Positions 43,225-54,236 are shown, counted from the first letter of the stretch. The stretch: DNA of 64,000 bases from Clostridium vitabionis (GCF_015351765.1 NZ_JADKQA010000001.1:876394-940393), one strand, 5' to 3'. Notes: generated by a model not told the origin, from the sequence alone. Numbers and translations: made by a program.

Positions 43225-44094
43225 TCAGGAAAACATCGTGCCGACGCCGTCGTTGCTCAGAAGCTCGATCAGGATCGAGTGGGGAACACGGCCGTCCTGG
43301 ATATTGGCGCGCTCCACGCCCTGGCGCACCGCCTCCACGCAGCACTCCACCTTGGGGATCATGCCGCCGGAGATCACGCCCTGGCGGGTGAGCGCCGGAA
43401 CCTCGGAGACCTTGAGCTCCGGGATCAGCGTCGCGTCGTCCTTCGGATCCCGCATGAGGCCCCGGACATCCGTGAGCAGAATCAGCTTCTTCGCCCTGAG
43501 CGCCACAGCCAGCTTTTCCGCCGCGGTATCCGCGTTGATATTATAATTGGTGTTCTCATCCATGCCGGCCGCCACAGAGGAGACGACGGGGATATACCCT
43601 TTTTCCAGCATATCCAGGACAATCTGCGGGTGAACCTCCCGGATCTCGCCGACCTTGCCGTACTCGGTGCCGTCCGGGTCAACCTTCTTCACCGCGCGGA
43701 AAAGGCCGCCGTCCATGCCGCCGAGGCCGACGCCGCGGCCGCCCGCCTTGTCCAGGAGGGAAACCAGGTTCTTGTTGACCTTGCCGCAGAGCACCATCTG
43801 GACGACATCCATGGTCTCCTCATCCGTGTAGCGGAGCCCGCGCACAAAGGTGGACTCATGGCCGATTTTCTTCAGCATCCGGGAAATGTCCGGGCCGCCG
43901 CCGTGCACCAGCACCACGCGGATGCCGACCAGGTTGAGCAGGACGATATCCCGGATGACATCGTCTTTCAGCTCCTCGCTGGTCATGGCATTCCCGCCGT
44001 ATTTTACCACGATAATCTTACCGTTATACTCCTGGATATACGGAAGCGCTTCCGCCAGGACATTTGCCCGGACACCGGGCTCCATATTGATCAT
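43225..44094 (-). CDS. argB: Acetylglutamate kinase
   Basis: Phosphorylates N-acetylglutamate, commonly the arginine-inhibited step. The 289 residues include IIVVKYGGNAM, VVLVHGGGPDISRML, NINADTAAEKLAVAL and a C-terminal VISGGMIPKVECCVEAV. The N-terminal helix before the core (EPGVRANVLAEALPYIQEYN) is typical of hexameric, arginine-sensitive enzymes; sensitivity itself is inferred. GGAGGAGAG precedes the ATG at 44094. Confidence 0.96.
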   Translation of the reverse strand: MINMEPGVRANVLAEALPYIQEYNGKIIVVKYGGNAMTSEELKDDVIRDIVLLNLVGIRVVLVHGGGPDISRMLKKIGHESTFVRGLRYTDEETMDVVQMVLCGKVNKNLVSLLDKAGGRGVGLGGMDGGLFRAVKKVDPDGTEYGKVGEIREVHPQIVLDMLEKGYIPVVSSVAAGMDENTNYNINADTAAEKLAVALRAKKLILLTDVRGLMRDPKDDATLIPELKVSEVPALTRQGVISGGMIPKVECCVEAVRQGVERANIQDGRVPHSILIELLSNDGVGTMFS

Positions 44095-44144
44095 CTCGTC
44101 TCTCCTCCCCAACTCTGCCGGAATATCCCGCCGGCAGCTGACTG

Positions 44145-44203
44145 CGTTTTCCCGCTCCGGCGGATGCCGGCCATCACGTTTTTCCCGCTCCGGCGGATGC
44201 CGG
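44145..44203. repeat. Tandem repeat between argJ and argB
   Basis: Two copies of a 26-27 base unit containing TTTCCCGCTCCGGCGGATGC (44145-44170 and 44177-44203), ending two bases before the argJ stop codon at 44205. Confidence 0.85.
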
Positions 44204-44204
44204 A

Positions 44205-45416
44205 TCAGGTGCGGTAATCGCCGTTGATCTTCACGTAATCATACGTCAGGTCGCAGCCCCAGCAGGTGGCCTCGCCGTCCCCTTCCTTCATGGTGACGTT
44301 GATCTCCACCTCATCCTCGGAAAGGATCTTTTTCGCGAGATCCTCATCGAAATCGATGCCTCTGCCGCCCCTGCAGACCGCGATCCGGCCCACGCGGGAC
44401 GCGAAGGCGATATCGACGCCGGACGGATTGAACGCCACGCCGGAATATCCCATCGCGCAGAGGACGCGGCCCCAGTTGGCGTCAGCGCCGAACATGGCCG
44501 CCTTCGTTAAGGAGGAGGACCCGATGGACTTCGCCAGTGTCTCCGCCTCATCCTCACTCTTCGCCCCGCGCACATTGACCGTCACCAGGCGGGTAGCGCC
44601 CTCGCCGTCGGCGGCAATCTTCTTCGCGAGATCCTGCATGACCTCATGGAGCGCTTCGGAAAATGCCGGATAATCCCCGCCGGGCTCGAGGATGGGGGCA
44701 TTGCCCGCAAGGCCGTTCGCCATCAGGATACAGGAATCGTTGGTCGAGGTGTCGCCGTCGATCGATACCCGGTTGAAGGTCGTGCGGACATTTTCCAGGA
44801 GGGCGCGCTTGAGCATCGCACTGCTGACCGCGGCATCCGTCGTGATGTAGCAGAGCATCGTGCCCATGTTCGGATGGATCATGCCGGAGCCCTTGCAGAT
44901 GCCGCCGAGGCGGCAGGTCTTCCCGCCGAGCTCGAATTCCACGGCGGAGAGCTTTTCCTTCGTGTCGGTGGTCATGATCGCCCGCGCAGCCTCCAGGGCG
45001 TTATCTTCCTTCATCTCGATCTCCCCGATGTGCTCCCGGATCGGTTTCAGGGGGAGTTCCATGCCGATGACGCCGGTGGAGGAGACAAGCATCAGATTTT
45101 CCGGAATCCCCAGCTTCTCAGCCCCAAGCTTCGCCTCGGCCACCGCGTTATCCATCCCGTTCGGCGCGCAGGCATTGGCGATGCCGGAATTGACGATAAC
45201 TCCCTGCGCCTTGCCGTTCGCGAGCCGGTCGCGGTCGAGAATGACCGGAGATGCCTTGACGACATTCCTGGTAAATACCCCGGCCGCATTGCATACCACG
45301 TCTGAGGCGATGATCGCGAGATCCTTCTTGCTCTGCGAGCGGCGGATGCCGCAGTGCACCGCACCTGCCTTAAATCCCTTTGCGGCACAGACGCCGCCGT
45401 CTATCTTCTTGATCAT
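44205..45416 (-). CDS. argJ: Bifunctional ornithine acetyltransferase / N-acetylglutamate synthase
   Basis: Recycles the acetyl group from N-acetylornithine to glutamate, and in bifunctional forms also uses acetyl-CoA. The 403 residues carry the self-cleavage site KGSGMIHPNMGTML, where the threonine becomes the N-terminal nucleophile of the beta chain. NDSCILMANGLAG and FGADANWGRVLCAMGYSG are also family motifs. Presence of ArgJ explains the acetyl-cycle without ArgA or ArgE in the window. Confidence 0.96.
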   Translation of the reverse strand: MIKKIDGGVCAAKGFKAGAVHCGIRRSQSKKDLAIIASDVVCNAAGVFTRNVVKASPVILDRDRLANGKAQGVIVNSGIANACAPNGMDNAVAEAKLGAEKLGIPENLMLVSSTGVIGMELPLKPIREHIGEIEMKEDNALEAARAIMTTDTKEKLSAVEFELGGKTCRLGGICKGSGMIHPNMGTMLCYITTDAAVSSAMLKRALLENVRTTFNRVSIDGDTSTNDSCILMANGLAGNAPILEPGGDYPAFSEALHEVMQDLAKKIAADGEGATRLVTVNVRGAKSEDEAETLAKSIGSSSLTKAAMFGADANWGRVLCAMGYSGVAFNPSGVDIAFASRVGRIAVCRGGRGIDFDEDLAKKILSEDEVEINVTMKEGDGEATCWGCDLTYDYVKINGDYRT

Positions 45417-45463
45417 GTTCTGCTCCTTCCATGCCGGCCGGATTTCCCCTGACCGGTGTCCTG

Positions 45464-45492
45464 CCTGCCGGCATCACTCCTGCCGGCAGGCG
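45464..45492. other. GC-rich hairpin between argC and argJ
   Basis: Inverted repeat GCCTGCCGGCA / TGCCGGCAGGC with a seven-base loop, and no T-run. It may stabilise or partially terminate the message between argC and argJ. Confidence 0.5.
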
Positions 45493-45505
45493 AAACCTCC
45501 GCCCG

Positions 45506-46444
45506 TCAGAGATTGAGCCCCGAGGTTTCTTCAAATCCCAGCATCAGGTTCATGTTCTGCACGGCGGCGCCGCCCGCGCCCTTCCCGAGATTATCAAACA
45601 GCGCGGTCACGATCGTCTGATCCTCATGGCCGTTCACGATGATCTCCATCCGGTCGCTGCCGGAGAGCGTATTCGCGGCGATCATGCCGTCGTATCCGAA
45701 AGGATGGACGCCCACCATCTTCTCCCCCGCATAATAATCCGCGAGGGCGCGGTGAATGTCCTCCGCAGAGGGCTTACCCGGGAGGCAGGCGTTCGGGATC
45801 ATCGTCGTCACGGCCATGCCCTTGTAGTAATCATCCACCACAGGGACAAAGACCGGCGGCACGGTGAATCCCGGGATTTTCTGCATCTCCGGCAGGTGCT
45901 TATGCCGGAGCGTCAGGCCGTAGAGCCGCGGCGCGCCATACATCGGCGCCCTGTCCGCAGCCTCGTACTCGGCAATCATCTTCTTCCCGCCGCCGGAATA
46001 GCCGGTCAGGGAAAACACCGTGAGTGGGGTGTCCGCCGGAATGATCCCGGTTTTCACCAGCGCAAACATGGGGATGACAAAGCCGGAGGCATGACAGCCG
46101 GGATTGGCTACCCGCCGGGAGGTGCGGATCCGCTCCCGGAATTCGGGTGCGAGTTCCGGGATGCCGTAGTCCCATCCCGGGGCTGTCCGGTGGGCTGTCG
46201 AGGCATCGATCACTCTCGTCCGGGGATTCTCAATCATCCCGGCCGCTTCCGCCGCCGCAGCGTCCGGCAGGCAGAAAAACACCAGATCCGCCGCATTCAT
46301 CATCTTTTTTCTGGCTTCCGGATCCCGGTGAAGCGCCTCCGGGATCTCCGCCAGCTCGATATCTGTCCGCCCGGACAGCCTGTCCCTGATCTGCAGCCCG
46401 GTAGTCCCGGACTGTCCGTCGATATAAACGACCGGTTTTGCCAT
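45506..46444 (-). CDS. argC: N-acetyl-gamma-glutamyl-phosphate reductase, short type
   Basis: NADPH-dependent reduction of acetylglutamyl phosphate to the semialdehyde. The 312 residues match the shorter type 2 ArgC. It has VYIDGQSGTTGLQIRDRL (nucleotide binding), FFCLPDAAAAEAA, the catalytic cysteine in RRVANPGCHASGF, and TGYSGGGKKMIAEYE. GGGAGG seven bases upstream selects the ATG at 46444; it overlaps the argH stop region by no more than a spacer base or two. Confidence 0.94.
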   Translation of the reverse strand: MAKPVVYIDGQSGTTGLQIRDRLSGRTDIELAEIPEALHRDPEARKKMMNAADLVFFCLPDAAAAEAAGMIENPRTRVIDASTAHRTAPGWDYGIPELAPEFRERIRTSRRVANPGCHASGFVIPMFALVKTGIIPADTPLTVFSLTGYSGGGKKMIAEYEAADRAPMYGAPRLYGLTLRHKHLPEMQKIPGFTVPPVFVPVVDDYYKGMAVTTMIPNACLPGKPSAEDIHRALADYYAGEKMVGVHPFGYDGMIAANTLSGSDRMEIIVNGHEDQTIVTALFDNLGKGAGGAAVQNMNLMLGFEETSGLNL

Positions 46445-46446
46445 GC

Positions 46447-47844
<1,398 letters not shown>

Positions 47845-47936
47845 CGTTTTACCTCATAATAATGTCATACAGCTCAGCGCCTTTCGCGGCACTGGGCTGC
47901 ATGAGATGATATGCTTCTGTTCAATTATTATAGCGC

Positions 47937-47989
47937 AGTTCCGCCGGCAGGTAACCGGCCGCGCGCATTTTCCCCTGCATTTTTATGCG
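47937..47989 (-). promoter_or_regulatory. argH promoter with ARG-box-like site
   Basis: TATAAT (-10, 47937-47942, minus strand) lies about 95 bases before argH. TGCATTTTTATGCG (plus strand 47976-47989), similar to the argG palindromes, lies upstream of the -35 region. The rest of the 205-base gap is GC-rich without a gene. Confidence 0.45.
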
Positions 47990-48049
47990 TGCGCGCGCTC
48001 CCGGATCCGCCCGCCGGGCGCAATACCCGGGGAAATGCGGCCGTCCGGA

Positions 48050-49300
48050 TTACTCTACGGTCGGGAAGTGCTTTCCGCTCTTCTGGAAGAGCTCGCGGTC
48101 ATTCAGCGCGCGAACCTTGATCGGAAGGCCGAACAGGTTGATGAAGCCCGCGGAATCTGCCTGGTTGTAGCAGTCGTCCTCGTCAAAGGTCGCCATACCG
48201 CTCGAGTACAAGCTGTACGGGGAGGTCACGGAAGCCGGGATGATGTTGCCCTTGTAGAGCTTCAGCTTGACATCGCCCGTCACGGTCTCCTGGGTGGAAT
48301 CCACAAAGGCGGACAGGGCCTTGCGCAGCGGGGTGTACCACTGGCCGTTGTATACCAGCTCACCGAACTTCTGGGCAACCTGCGCCTTGTAGTGCTGGGT
48401 CTCGCGGTCGAGCGTGATCTCCTCCAACTTTGCGTGTGCCGCATAGAGGATGGTTCCGCCCGGCGTCTCATAGACACCGCGGCTCTTCATGCCGACGAGG
48501 CGGTTCTCGACGATGTCGAGGATACCGATGCCGTTCTTGCCGCCCATCTTGTTCAGCGTCTCGATCACGGTCTCTGCGTCCATCTCCTTGCCGTCGATAG
48601 CGGTCGGAACACCCTTCTCAAAGTGAATGGTCACATACTCCGGCTCATCCGGTGCCTGCTCCGGGGAGACAGACAGCTCCAGGAAGCCGGGCTTGTTGAT
48701 CGGCGCCTCATTTGCCGGATCCTCGAGGTCAAGGCCCTCGTGGGACAGGTGCCAGAGGTTCTTATCCTTGGAATAGTTGGTCTCCTTGTTGATCTTCAGC
48801 GGAATATGGTGTGCCTCCGCGTACTCGATCTCCTTCTCGCGGGAATTGAGATCCCAGAAGCGCCACGGCGCGATGACATCCATATCCGGGGCAAATGCCT
48901 TGATCGCCAGCTCGAAGCGCACCTGGTCATTGCCCTTGCCGGTGCAGCCGTGGCAGATGGCGTCAGCGCCTTCCTTCCGGGCAATCTCGACGATCCGCTT
49001 CGCGATGATCGGGCGGGCGAAGGAGGTTCCGAGCAGGTACTTCTCATAGGTAGCGCCGGCCTTCACGGTCGGGATAATATAATCGTTGACAAATTCCTTC
49101 TTCAGATCCTCGATGTACAGCTTGGAAGCCCCGGTCTTGAGCGCCTTCTCCTCGAGGCCGTCAAGCTCGGCACCCTGGCCGACATCCGCGGAAACCGCGA
49201 TGATCTCCGCGCCGTAGTGCTCTTTCAGCCACGGAATCAGTACAGAAGTGTCAAGGCCGCCGGAATAGGCGAGAACGATCTTGTTATATTTTTTAGCCAT
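48050..49300 (-). CDS. argG: Argininosuccinate synthase
   Basis: ATP-dependent ligation of citrulline and aspartate. The 416 residues begin [20 protein letters not shown] (PP-loop), followed by [44 protein letters not shown] and IENRLVG-like [26 protein letters not shown] precedes the ATG. The 250-base upstream region holds paired ARG-box-like palindromes. Confidence 0.97.
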   Translation of the reverse strand: MAKKYNKIVLAYSGGLDTSVLIPWLKEHYGAEIIAVSADVGQGAELDGLEEKALKTGASKLYIEDLKKEFVNDYIIPTVKAGATYEKYLLGTSFARPIIAKRIVEIARKEGADAICHGCTGKGNDQVRFELAIKAFAPDMDVIAPWRFWDLNSREKEIEYAEAHHIPLKINKETNYSKDKNLWHLSHEGLDLEDPANEAPINKPGFLELSVSPEQAPDEPEYVTIHFEKGVPTAIDGKEMDAETVIETLNKMGGKNGIGILDIVENRLVGMKSRGVYETPGGTILYAAHAKLEEITLDRETQHYKAQVAQKFGELVYNGQWYTPLRKALSAFVDSTQETVTGDVKLKLYKGNIIPASVTSPYSLYSSGMATFDEDDCYNQADSAGFINLFGLPIKVRALNDRELFQKSGKHFPTVE

Positions 49301-49397
49301 AGTGAAGTCCTCCCGGATAATCTCTCAAGATTTGTTTTCCTCATCGGAAACTGACGCCAATTATAGCGCGGGGATTTCAGGAAATCAACCCCCGGAA

Positions 49398-49464
49398 TGC
49401 ATTTATATACATATTTTTTCGAATTAACTCTGTATATATCCGTTTGTAATGCATATTTATACAT
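49398..49464. promoter_or_regulatory. Paired ARG-box-like operators upstream of argG
   Basis: TGCATTTATATACAT (49398-49412) and TGCATATTTATACAT (49450-49464) are near-identical AT-rich palindromes 52 bases apart, matching the style of ArgR/AhrC boxes. They lie about 100-165 bases upstream of argG in an AT-rich tract that probably holds its promoter. Confidence 0.55.
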
Positions 49465-49552
49465 TTGCATTGCATATTATAATTTATTTCCTATTGTGCC
49501 CATATCCGCAGCCCTATGCAGCCCGCGCGCATCTTCCGGAAAGGCCCTGCCC

Positions 49553-50914
49553 TCACCGCACCGGGGCGAGCGATTTCAGGATTCTGGGGAATTTCCAGAG
49601 AAAAATCCCCGTGCAGCAAAGCGCCGCCAGGGCATCCGCTGTCGATTCCGCAAGATAAACGCCGAGATACCCCGGCCGCACAAAAAGCTGGAAAATAAAG
49701 ACCAGCGGAATCAGCAGGATAGCTTTCCGGAGCAGGGCGATAAAAAGCGAGACCTTCGCCTGGTTAGTGGCGACAAAGGTGTTCTGGCATCCCCGCTGGA
49801 GACCGAAAATCGCCATGCCGCTCATGAAGAAGGGCATCACGCGGGCGACCGTCCCGAGGAGCTCCGGATCAGACGTAAAGCATGAGGCGAACCGGACAGG
49901 GCAGAGCACCATCCAGAGCACGAGAAGGAAATTGTAGGAAAAACACAGGATCACGAGAAGCCTCACGCTCTCCGTTAGACGCTTCGGGTTCCGGTGGCCA
50001 TAGTTATACGAGATGATCGGGCTCACCCCCTGGCCGAGCCCCTGGACCGGCACGGAGAGCAGCTGCATCCCGGACTGCATGACCGCCAGGGCACTGACAT
50101 AGATGTCCCCGTACTTGGACAGCTGCCCGTTCAGAATGAAGCCAACCAGGGATTCCGTCGAAGCCATGACAAAGGGGGAAATGCCGAGGGCGGCAATCTC
50201 CCGGTAAATGGTAAAATCCGGCAGCATCATCGCCGGAACCACCGGAAGAACGGTCTTCTTCCCCATGAGAAACCGGAGGATCAGGACAGCACTTAACGCC
50301 TGGGAAATGACCGTCGCCAGGGCAGCGCCGCGCACGCCCATGCGGAAGCCGAAAATCAGCACTGGGTCGAGCGCGATATTGAGCGCCGCGCCGGCCGACA
50401 CGGCGAGAAAAGAAATTTTCGTCTTTCCCTGCGCATTGACAAACGGGGAGAGCCCGAGCGTCAGGAGGACAAACAGGGTGCCCATCAGATAGATCCGCAT
50501 ATACGGGAGGGCATAGGGGAGCGTCGTCCCGCTCGCCCCGCAGGCGTGGAGAATCCCGGAGAGAAACGGCAGGCAGATCCCCATGGCCGCCGCGGTGAAG
50601 ATCAGCAGCATAGACAGGCAATTATTCATGATCCGCCGCGCCTTCTCTATCTTCCCCTGCCCCAGGGCGATCGAGGCGAGCGGCGCACCGCCGCCTCCGG
50701 CAAAGCCCGCAAATGCCGCGATCAGGACAATCAGCGTGTTGCAGATGCCGACGCCGGCCAGCGCGTTGGTCCCCGTGCCCGGCATGTGCCCGATATAAAT
50801 CCGGTCGACAAGATTATAGAGAAGATTGACCAGCTGTGCCGCCACGGAAGGCATCGCCATTCGGAAGACCAGCCGCCCCATTTTCTCCTGTTCAAATTCT
50901 TCCCTGTAATCCAT
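49553..50914 (-). CDS. MATE-family multidrug/sodium efflux transporter
   Basis: Cation-coupled exporter of the inner membrane with about 12 transmembrane helices in 453 residues. Family features are the N-terminal MPSVAAQLVNLLYNLVDRIY, GTNALAGVGICNTLIVL, the internal repeat with PVQGLGQGVSPIISYNYGHR, and FVNAQGKTK. GGAGGCAGC precedes the ATG at 50914. The substrate is unknown. It follows the terminator of the ABC permease and probably has its own promoter. Confidence 0.93.
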   Translation of the reverse strand: MDYREEFEQEKMGRLVFRMAMPSVAAQLVNLLYNLVDRIYIGHMPGTGTNALAGVGICNTLIVLIAAFAGFAGGGGAPLASIALGQGKIEKARRIMNNCLSMLLIFTAAAMGICLPFLSGILHACGASGTTLPYALPYMRIYLMGTLFVLLTLGLSPFVNAQGKTKISFLAVSAGAALNIALDPVLIFGFRMGVRGAALATVISQALSAVLILRFLMGKKTVLPVVPAMMLPDFTIYREIAALGISPFVMASTESLVGFILNGQLSKYGDIYVSALAVMQSGMQLLSVPVQGLGQGVSPIISYNYGHRNPKRLTESVRLLVILCFSYNFLLVLWMVLCPVRFASCFTSDPELLGTVARVMPFFMSGMAIFGLQRGCQNTFVATNQAKVSLFIALLRKAILLIPLVFIFQLFVRPGYLGVYLAESTADALAALCCTGIFLWKFPRILKSLAPVR

Positions 50915-50953
50915 GCTGCCTCCATCCCGAAAAGCATAGAAAGAATATCCCAA

Positions 50954-50995
50954 AAACGGCCGCCCGCAGGAAACCCAAGCGGGCGGCTGTTTTTC
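50954..50995 (-). terminator. Terminator of the ABC permease operon
   Basis: Stem GCCGCCCGC / GCGGGCGGC with about a 12-base loop, flanked by A- and T-runs (AAAAACG and CTGTTTTT), directly after the permease stop at 50999. Confidence 0.85.
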
Positions 50996-50998
50996 CGT

Positions 50999-52348
50999 TT
51001 ACTCATTCCGGATCGCCGCGAGCGGGCTCAGCATCATCGCCCTCCTCGCCGGGAAGTATCCAGCCGCCATGCCGATCAGCGCGGCGAAGGCGAGGGCGGC
51101 TCCGGCGAGCCAGAGGGGAATGATGGAGAGCCGCACCGTCATGGTGCCGTCCCCAAGGCTTGTCCCGAGAAGCCGGTTCAGAACCGCGGAGACGCCCCAA
51201 CTGAACACAAGGCCTGCAGCGCCTCCCATGAGCCCGATCATCCCGGCTTCCATGAGGAACATCCGCCGGATGTCCCGGAGGTCGCATCCGAGCACCTTCA
51301 TGATGCCGATCTCCTTCGTCCGCTCGTAGATCGACATCATCATCGTGTTGGTGATCCCGATCGCCGCCACCAGGAGGGACACAGCACCGATGCCGCCCAG
51401 AACCGCCTGGATCATCTGGCTGGTTTTCTGGGACTGCTTTACCCACGCCATAGGGCTGTCCGCCTGATAGCCGAGATCCTGGAGAGCCTTCTGGACCTCC
51501 TCCACATGATCCATGTCGTCAACCTCCACCCGGCATTCCGAGTAGATAAAATACCGGTAGGGCTTACCCTTGCGGTTCACCGGCTGCCCGGGGATCTGCC
51601 GCTTTCCGTAAATCTGCCGGAGCTGCTGCTCGAGCTTCTCCAGGTCACAGTATACATTATAACTGTAGGCGTTGTAATCGGAAATTGTCCCTTTGACAAA
51701 TCCGGACACCGGAAGCAGGTATTTTTTCGGCGGGGATGTCCGCTCCGTCCCCTCGGCCGGATTCTGCGCCGCATAGTAGGCGTCGGTATCAAAAATCGTG
51801 AACACCGGCTCATGGAAATCAACCGGCGCCGTGTCGGTTGACCAGTAGTCTTCCTGGTGCGTATTTTTCGGGTTATAGAAGTTCAGTGGCACCATGTTGC
51901 CCACGACAAGCTCCAGGCCGGTCCCCTTTCCGGAGGGCAGCTTTCCCTCGCCCAGCGGGATCGCCCTCATCGCCCGGATTGGGATCCCGACAAGGCTGAT
52001 ATATCCCTCGTAAAGCCCCTGTTTCATCAACACCGAACAGCTCAGGGCGGGGTAGGCGTCAGTTACATGGGGGATGGAGGTAAATCCGTCAACCACGCTG
52101 TCCGTCAGGAAGCTCTTCTCGGCGTCCTTCTTCGACGTATCCATGTCATAATTGCTCACCGTGATCGTCGTGAGGCTCGTCTCGGAGGAAAACTGGTCCA
52201 TGATGAACTGGTTGAGGCCGATGCCGAGGGACATCATGACGACGATGGACGTCGTCCCGATAAAGACGCCGAGCACAGTGAGGAAGGTGCGCAGGCGCCG
52301 CCGGAGGAGATTGCCCAGGCTGATCCCCAAAAGGTCACGTAATGTCAT
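50999..52348 (-). CDS. MacB/FtsX-type ABC transporter permease
   Basis: Permease of 449 residues with four membrane helices: TM1 (RTFLTVLGVFIGTTSIVVMM, about 18-38), a large extracytoplasmic MacB-PCD-like domain (about 45-290), and three C-terminal helices forming the FtsX domain, including AAIGITNTMMMSIYERTKEI and MAAGYFPARRAMMLSPLAA. Such systems act as mechanotransmitters or export peptides and drugs. It overlaps the preceding gene by 14 bases and is the last gene of the three-gene operon. Confidence 0.92.
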   Translation of the reverse strand: MTLRDLLGISLGNLLRRRLRTFLTVLGVFIGTTSIVVMMSLGIGLNQFIMDQFSSETSLTTITVSNYDMDTSKKDAEKSFLTDSVVDGFTSIPHVTDAYPALSCSVLMKQGLYEGYISLVGIPIRAMRAIPLGEGKLPSGKGTGLELVVGNMVPLNFYNPKNTHQEDYWSTDTAPVDFHEPVFTIFDTDAYYAAQNPAEGTERTSPPKKYLLPVSGFVKGTISDYNAYSYNVYCDLEKLEQQLRQIYGKRQIPGQPVNRKGKPYRYFIYSECRVEVDDMDHVEEVQKALQDLGYQADSPMAWVKQSQKTSQMIQAVLGGIGAVSLLVAAIGITNTMMMSIYERTKEIGIMKVLGCDLRDIRRMFLMEAGMIGLMGGAAGLVFSWGVSAVLNRLLGTSLGDGTMTVRLSIIPLWLAGAALAFAALIGMAAGYFPARRAMMLSPLAAIRNE

Positions 52349-54236
52349 CCTCCATCTCCTCTTTTTTCGCGCGCTCCGCGCGTTTCTTCTTTCTTCTCCG
52401 GAGGAAAAGGACAGCAGCAGCCGCGGCGGCGAGCGCCAGGGCGATTTTCCTGCCGTATTTCTGCCCGAAGGTCTCCTCGGGCACCTCCTCCGGGATATCC
52501 ACGTCCGTCTCCGGCATCTGCGCCTCGAGCACCGTCAGGTTCATCGATTTCTCGGTCTCGGTCACCTGACCGTACTCGTCCTCATAGCTGATGACCATGC
52601 GGATCTTTCCATCGTCCATGGTCGGGGCGATGCCGGTCAGCATGGTATCCACATTTCCGCTCTCCCCGGGCTTGATGTTCCCGACATAAGCCTCCGCCGG
52701 GTCAATGGAATCCGCCTCAAACCGCGCGGTCACATTGTAGAGGATCACCTTGCCGGTATTGTTCACCGGGAACATGACATTGGTCTCCGACCCTGTCTCG
52801 ATCGTATCCGGCATCACGTCGATCGTCCCGAGCGTAAAGCGGGATTCCTGACGGACCGGGACGGCGATCGTCACCTCAGCCGTTGCATTCTTGAATTCCG
52901 GGCTGTCATACTGCTCCTTGACGGTAAATTTATAGGATTTCTGCGGAACCGTGGGATCCGGGATAAAGCGCATCGCGATCTCCCCCGAGGCCCCGGGGGC
53001 TAGATTGTTGATTACCGCCGAGTTGGATCCGCCGTCCGCGGTGAACACCGGGGCATTGTCCGCCTCCTCCGATTCGAGCGTCAGCATCAGGTTCGCCGCC
53101 GGAATCTTGTCGGAGGCATTTTTCATCCGCAGGTGAAGCGTGAAGGGCTTTCCGGCATAGACATCGGCCGGCTCGGTGGAAAATGCGTCCACGATGATCC
53201 TCGCCTTCGTCCGCTCCTGCTCGCCGGCGTTCGCGTCCAGGCCGTCTTCCTTCTCATCGTCCTTTCCCCTGACGCGGACATAGCAGACGAGGTCGACCGG
53301 CTCCTCGTAGTCGTCCTCCTCGGACTTCCGGTAGCTCAGGAGATAGTGAATCGGGAAAAATCCGCTCTTCACGTCCTCGCGGACGGCCATGCTGTAGGAA
53401 ACCTCCGTGCTCTGCCCGGGCTCCAGATCCCCGATATTCCTCCGGTAGTTCCCTTCATTGATATCAAAAGGAAATTTGGTGCTGTCCGCGTCGAGCTGCA
53501 TATCCAGCCTCGCCGCGCAGATTTTCTTCTGGCCCACATTGGTCAGGACAACCGAATAATTCATCACCTGGCCGTAAGCGGCATAGGGGGTCATCTGCCC
53601 GTCGCCGAGCGTAAAGTCGTAATCCACGCGGCTGTTTTTCTCGTCCTCATCCGACTCGTTCTCGGCCTTCGCCGCCTTCACCCAGAGGTTCACGCCGAAG
53701 CCTCTGCCGCCCTGCCAGCGCCCGCCGTCGGATTCCAGATAGAAAAATGCCGGATAATACCCCTGCGGCAGGTCGCGGCGGAGACGGTAGGTCACGCTGA
53801 CATTTTTCGTCCCCTTTGCCCGGACATCGCCGATGCTTTTCGCCTTATAGGTATCCGAATCCGCCTCGAAGGGGTAGTTGTCGGGGACATGGCGCACGCT
53901 TTCCTCGTCATCGTCTTCATCATCGTCGTTCTCGTCATCCTCACGGAAAATCCCGTCATAGATGTCCTGGTACTCCTGCTCATCCACAAGCGTAATCCGG
54001 ACATTTTTGAGGTCTTCCTCAAAGGTGTTGTGGATCGTGAAGCGAATCGTGATCTTCTGTCCTGCCCGCCCCTCGGGAACCTTGGACACCGTCACCTTGT
54101 CCCCGTTATAATCCTGCATATCCAGCATCGCCGCCTCCGCCCTGTGGGCAGCCGGCTGTCCGTTCGGAAATGCCGCCGTCAGGACCGCGGCGGCAAAAAG
54201 CGCCAGAATGGCACGAAATCCCCTTCTCCGTCTCAT
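52335..54236 (-). CDS. Secreted/anchored CARDB-like accessory protein of the ABC system
   Basis: The 633 residues begin with a signal peptide (RRRRGFRAILALFAAAVLTA) and end with one membrane helix (KIALALAAAAAAVLFL) and a basic tail, so the bulk faces outside. It holds several immunoglobulin-like CARDB/NEW3 repeats, for example VVLTNVGQKKICAARLDMQL, LHLRMKNASDKIPAANLMLT and FPVNNTGKVILYNVTARFEA. An acidic run with EDDENDDDEDDDEES lies near residue 105. GGGGGAAAG supports the ATG at 54236; GAGGAG also allows an upstream ATG at 54275. It sits between the ATPase and permease genes, so it is probably part of that exporter or envelope complex. Confidence 0.82.
   Translation of the reverse strand: MRRRRGFRAILALFAAAVLTAAFPNGQPAAHRAEAAMLDMQDYNGDKVTVSKVPEGRAGQKITIRFTIHNTFEEDLKNVRITLVDEQEYQDIYDGIFREDDENDDDEDDDEESVRHVPDNYPFEADSDTYKAKSIGDVRAKGTKNVSVTYRLRRDLPQGYYPAFFYLESDGGRWQGGRGFGVNLWVKAAKAENESDEDEKNSRVDYDFTLGDGQMTPYAAYGQVMNYSVVLTNVGQKKICAARLDMQLDADSTKFPFDINEGNYRRNIGDLEPGQSTEVSYSMAVREDVKSGFFPIHYLLSYRKSEEDDYEEPVDLVCYVRVRGKDDEKEDGLDANAGEQERTKARIIVDAFSTEPADVYAGKPFTLHLRMKNASDKIPAANLMLTLESEEADNAPVFTADGGSNSAVINNLAPGASGEIAMRFIPDPTVPQKSYKFTVKEQYDSPEFKNATAEVTIAVPVRQESRFTLGTIDVMPDTIETGSETNVMFPVNNTGKVILYNVTARFEADSIDPAEAYVGNIKPGESGNVDTMLTGIAPTMDDGKIRMVISYEDEYGQVTETEKSMNLTVLEAQMPETDVDIPEEVPEETFGQKYGRKIALALAAAAAAVLFLRRRKKKRAERAKKEEMEDDIT

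Noticed and set aside
47845-48049. tRNA or other RNA gene in the argG-argH gap
   Set aside because: No cloverleaf or TTCGA arm; the gap is explained by the argH promoter and GC-rich spacer.
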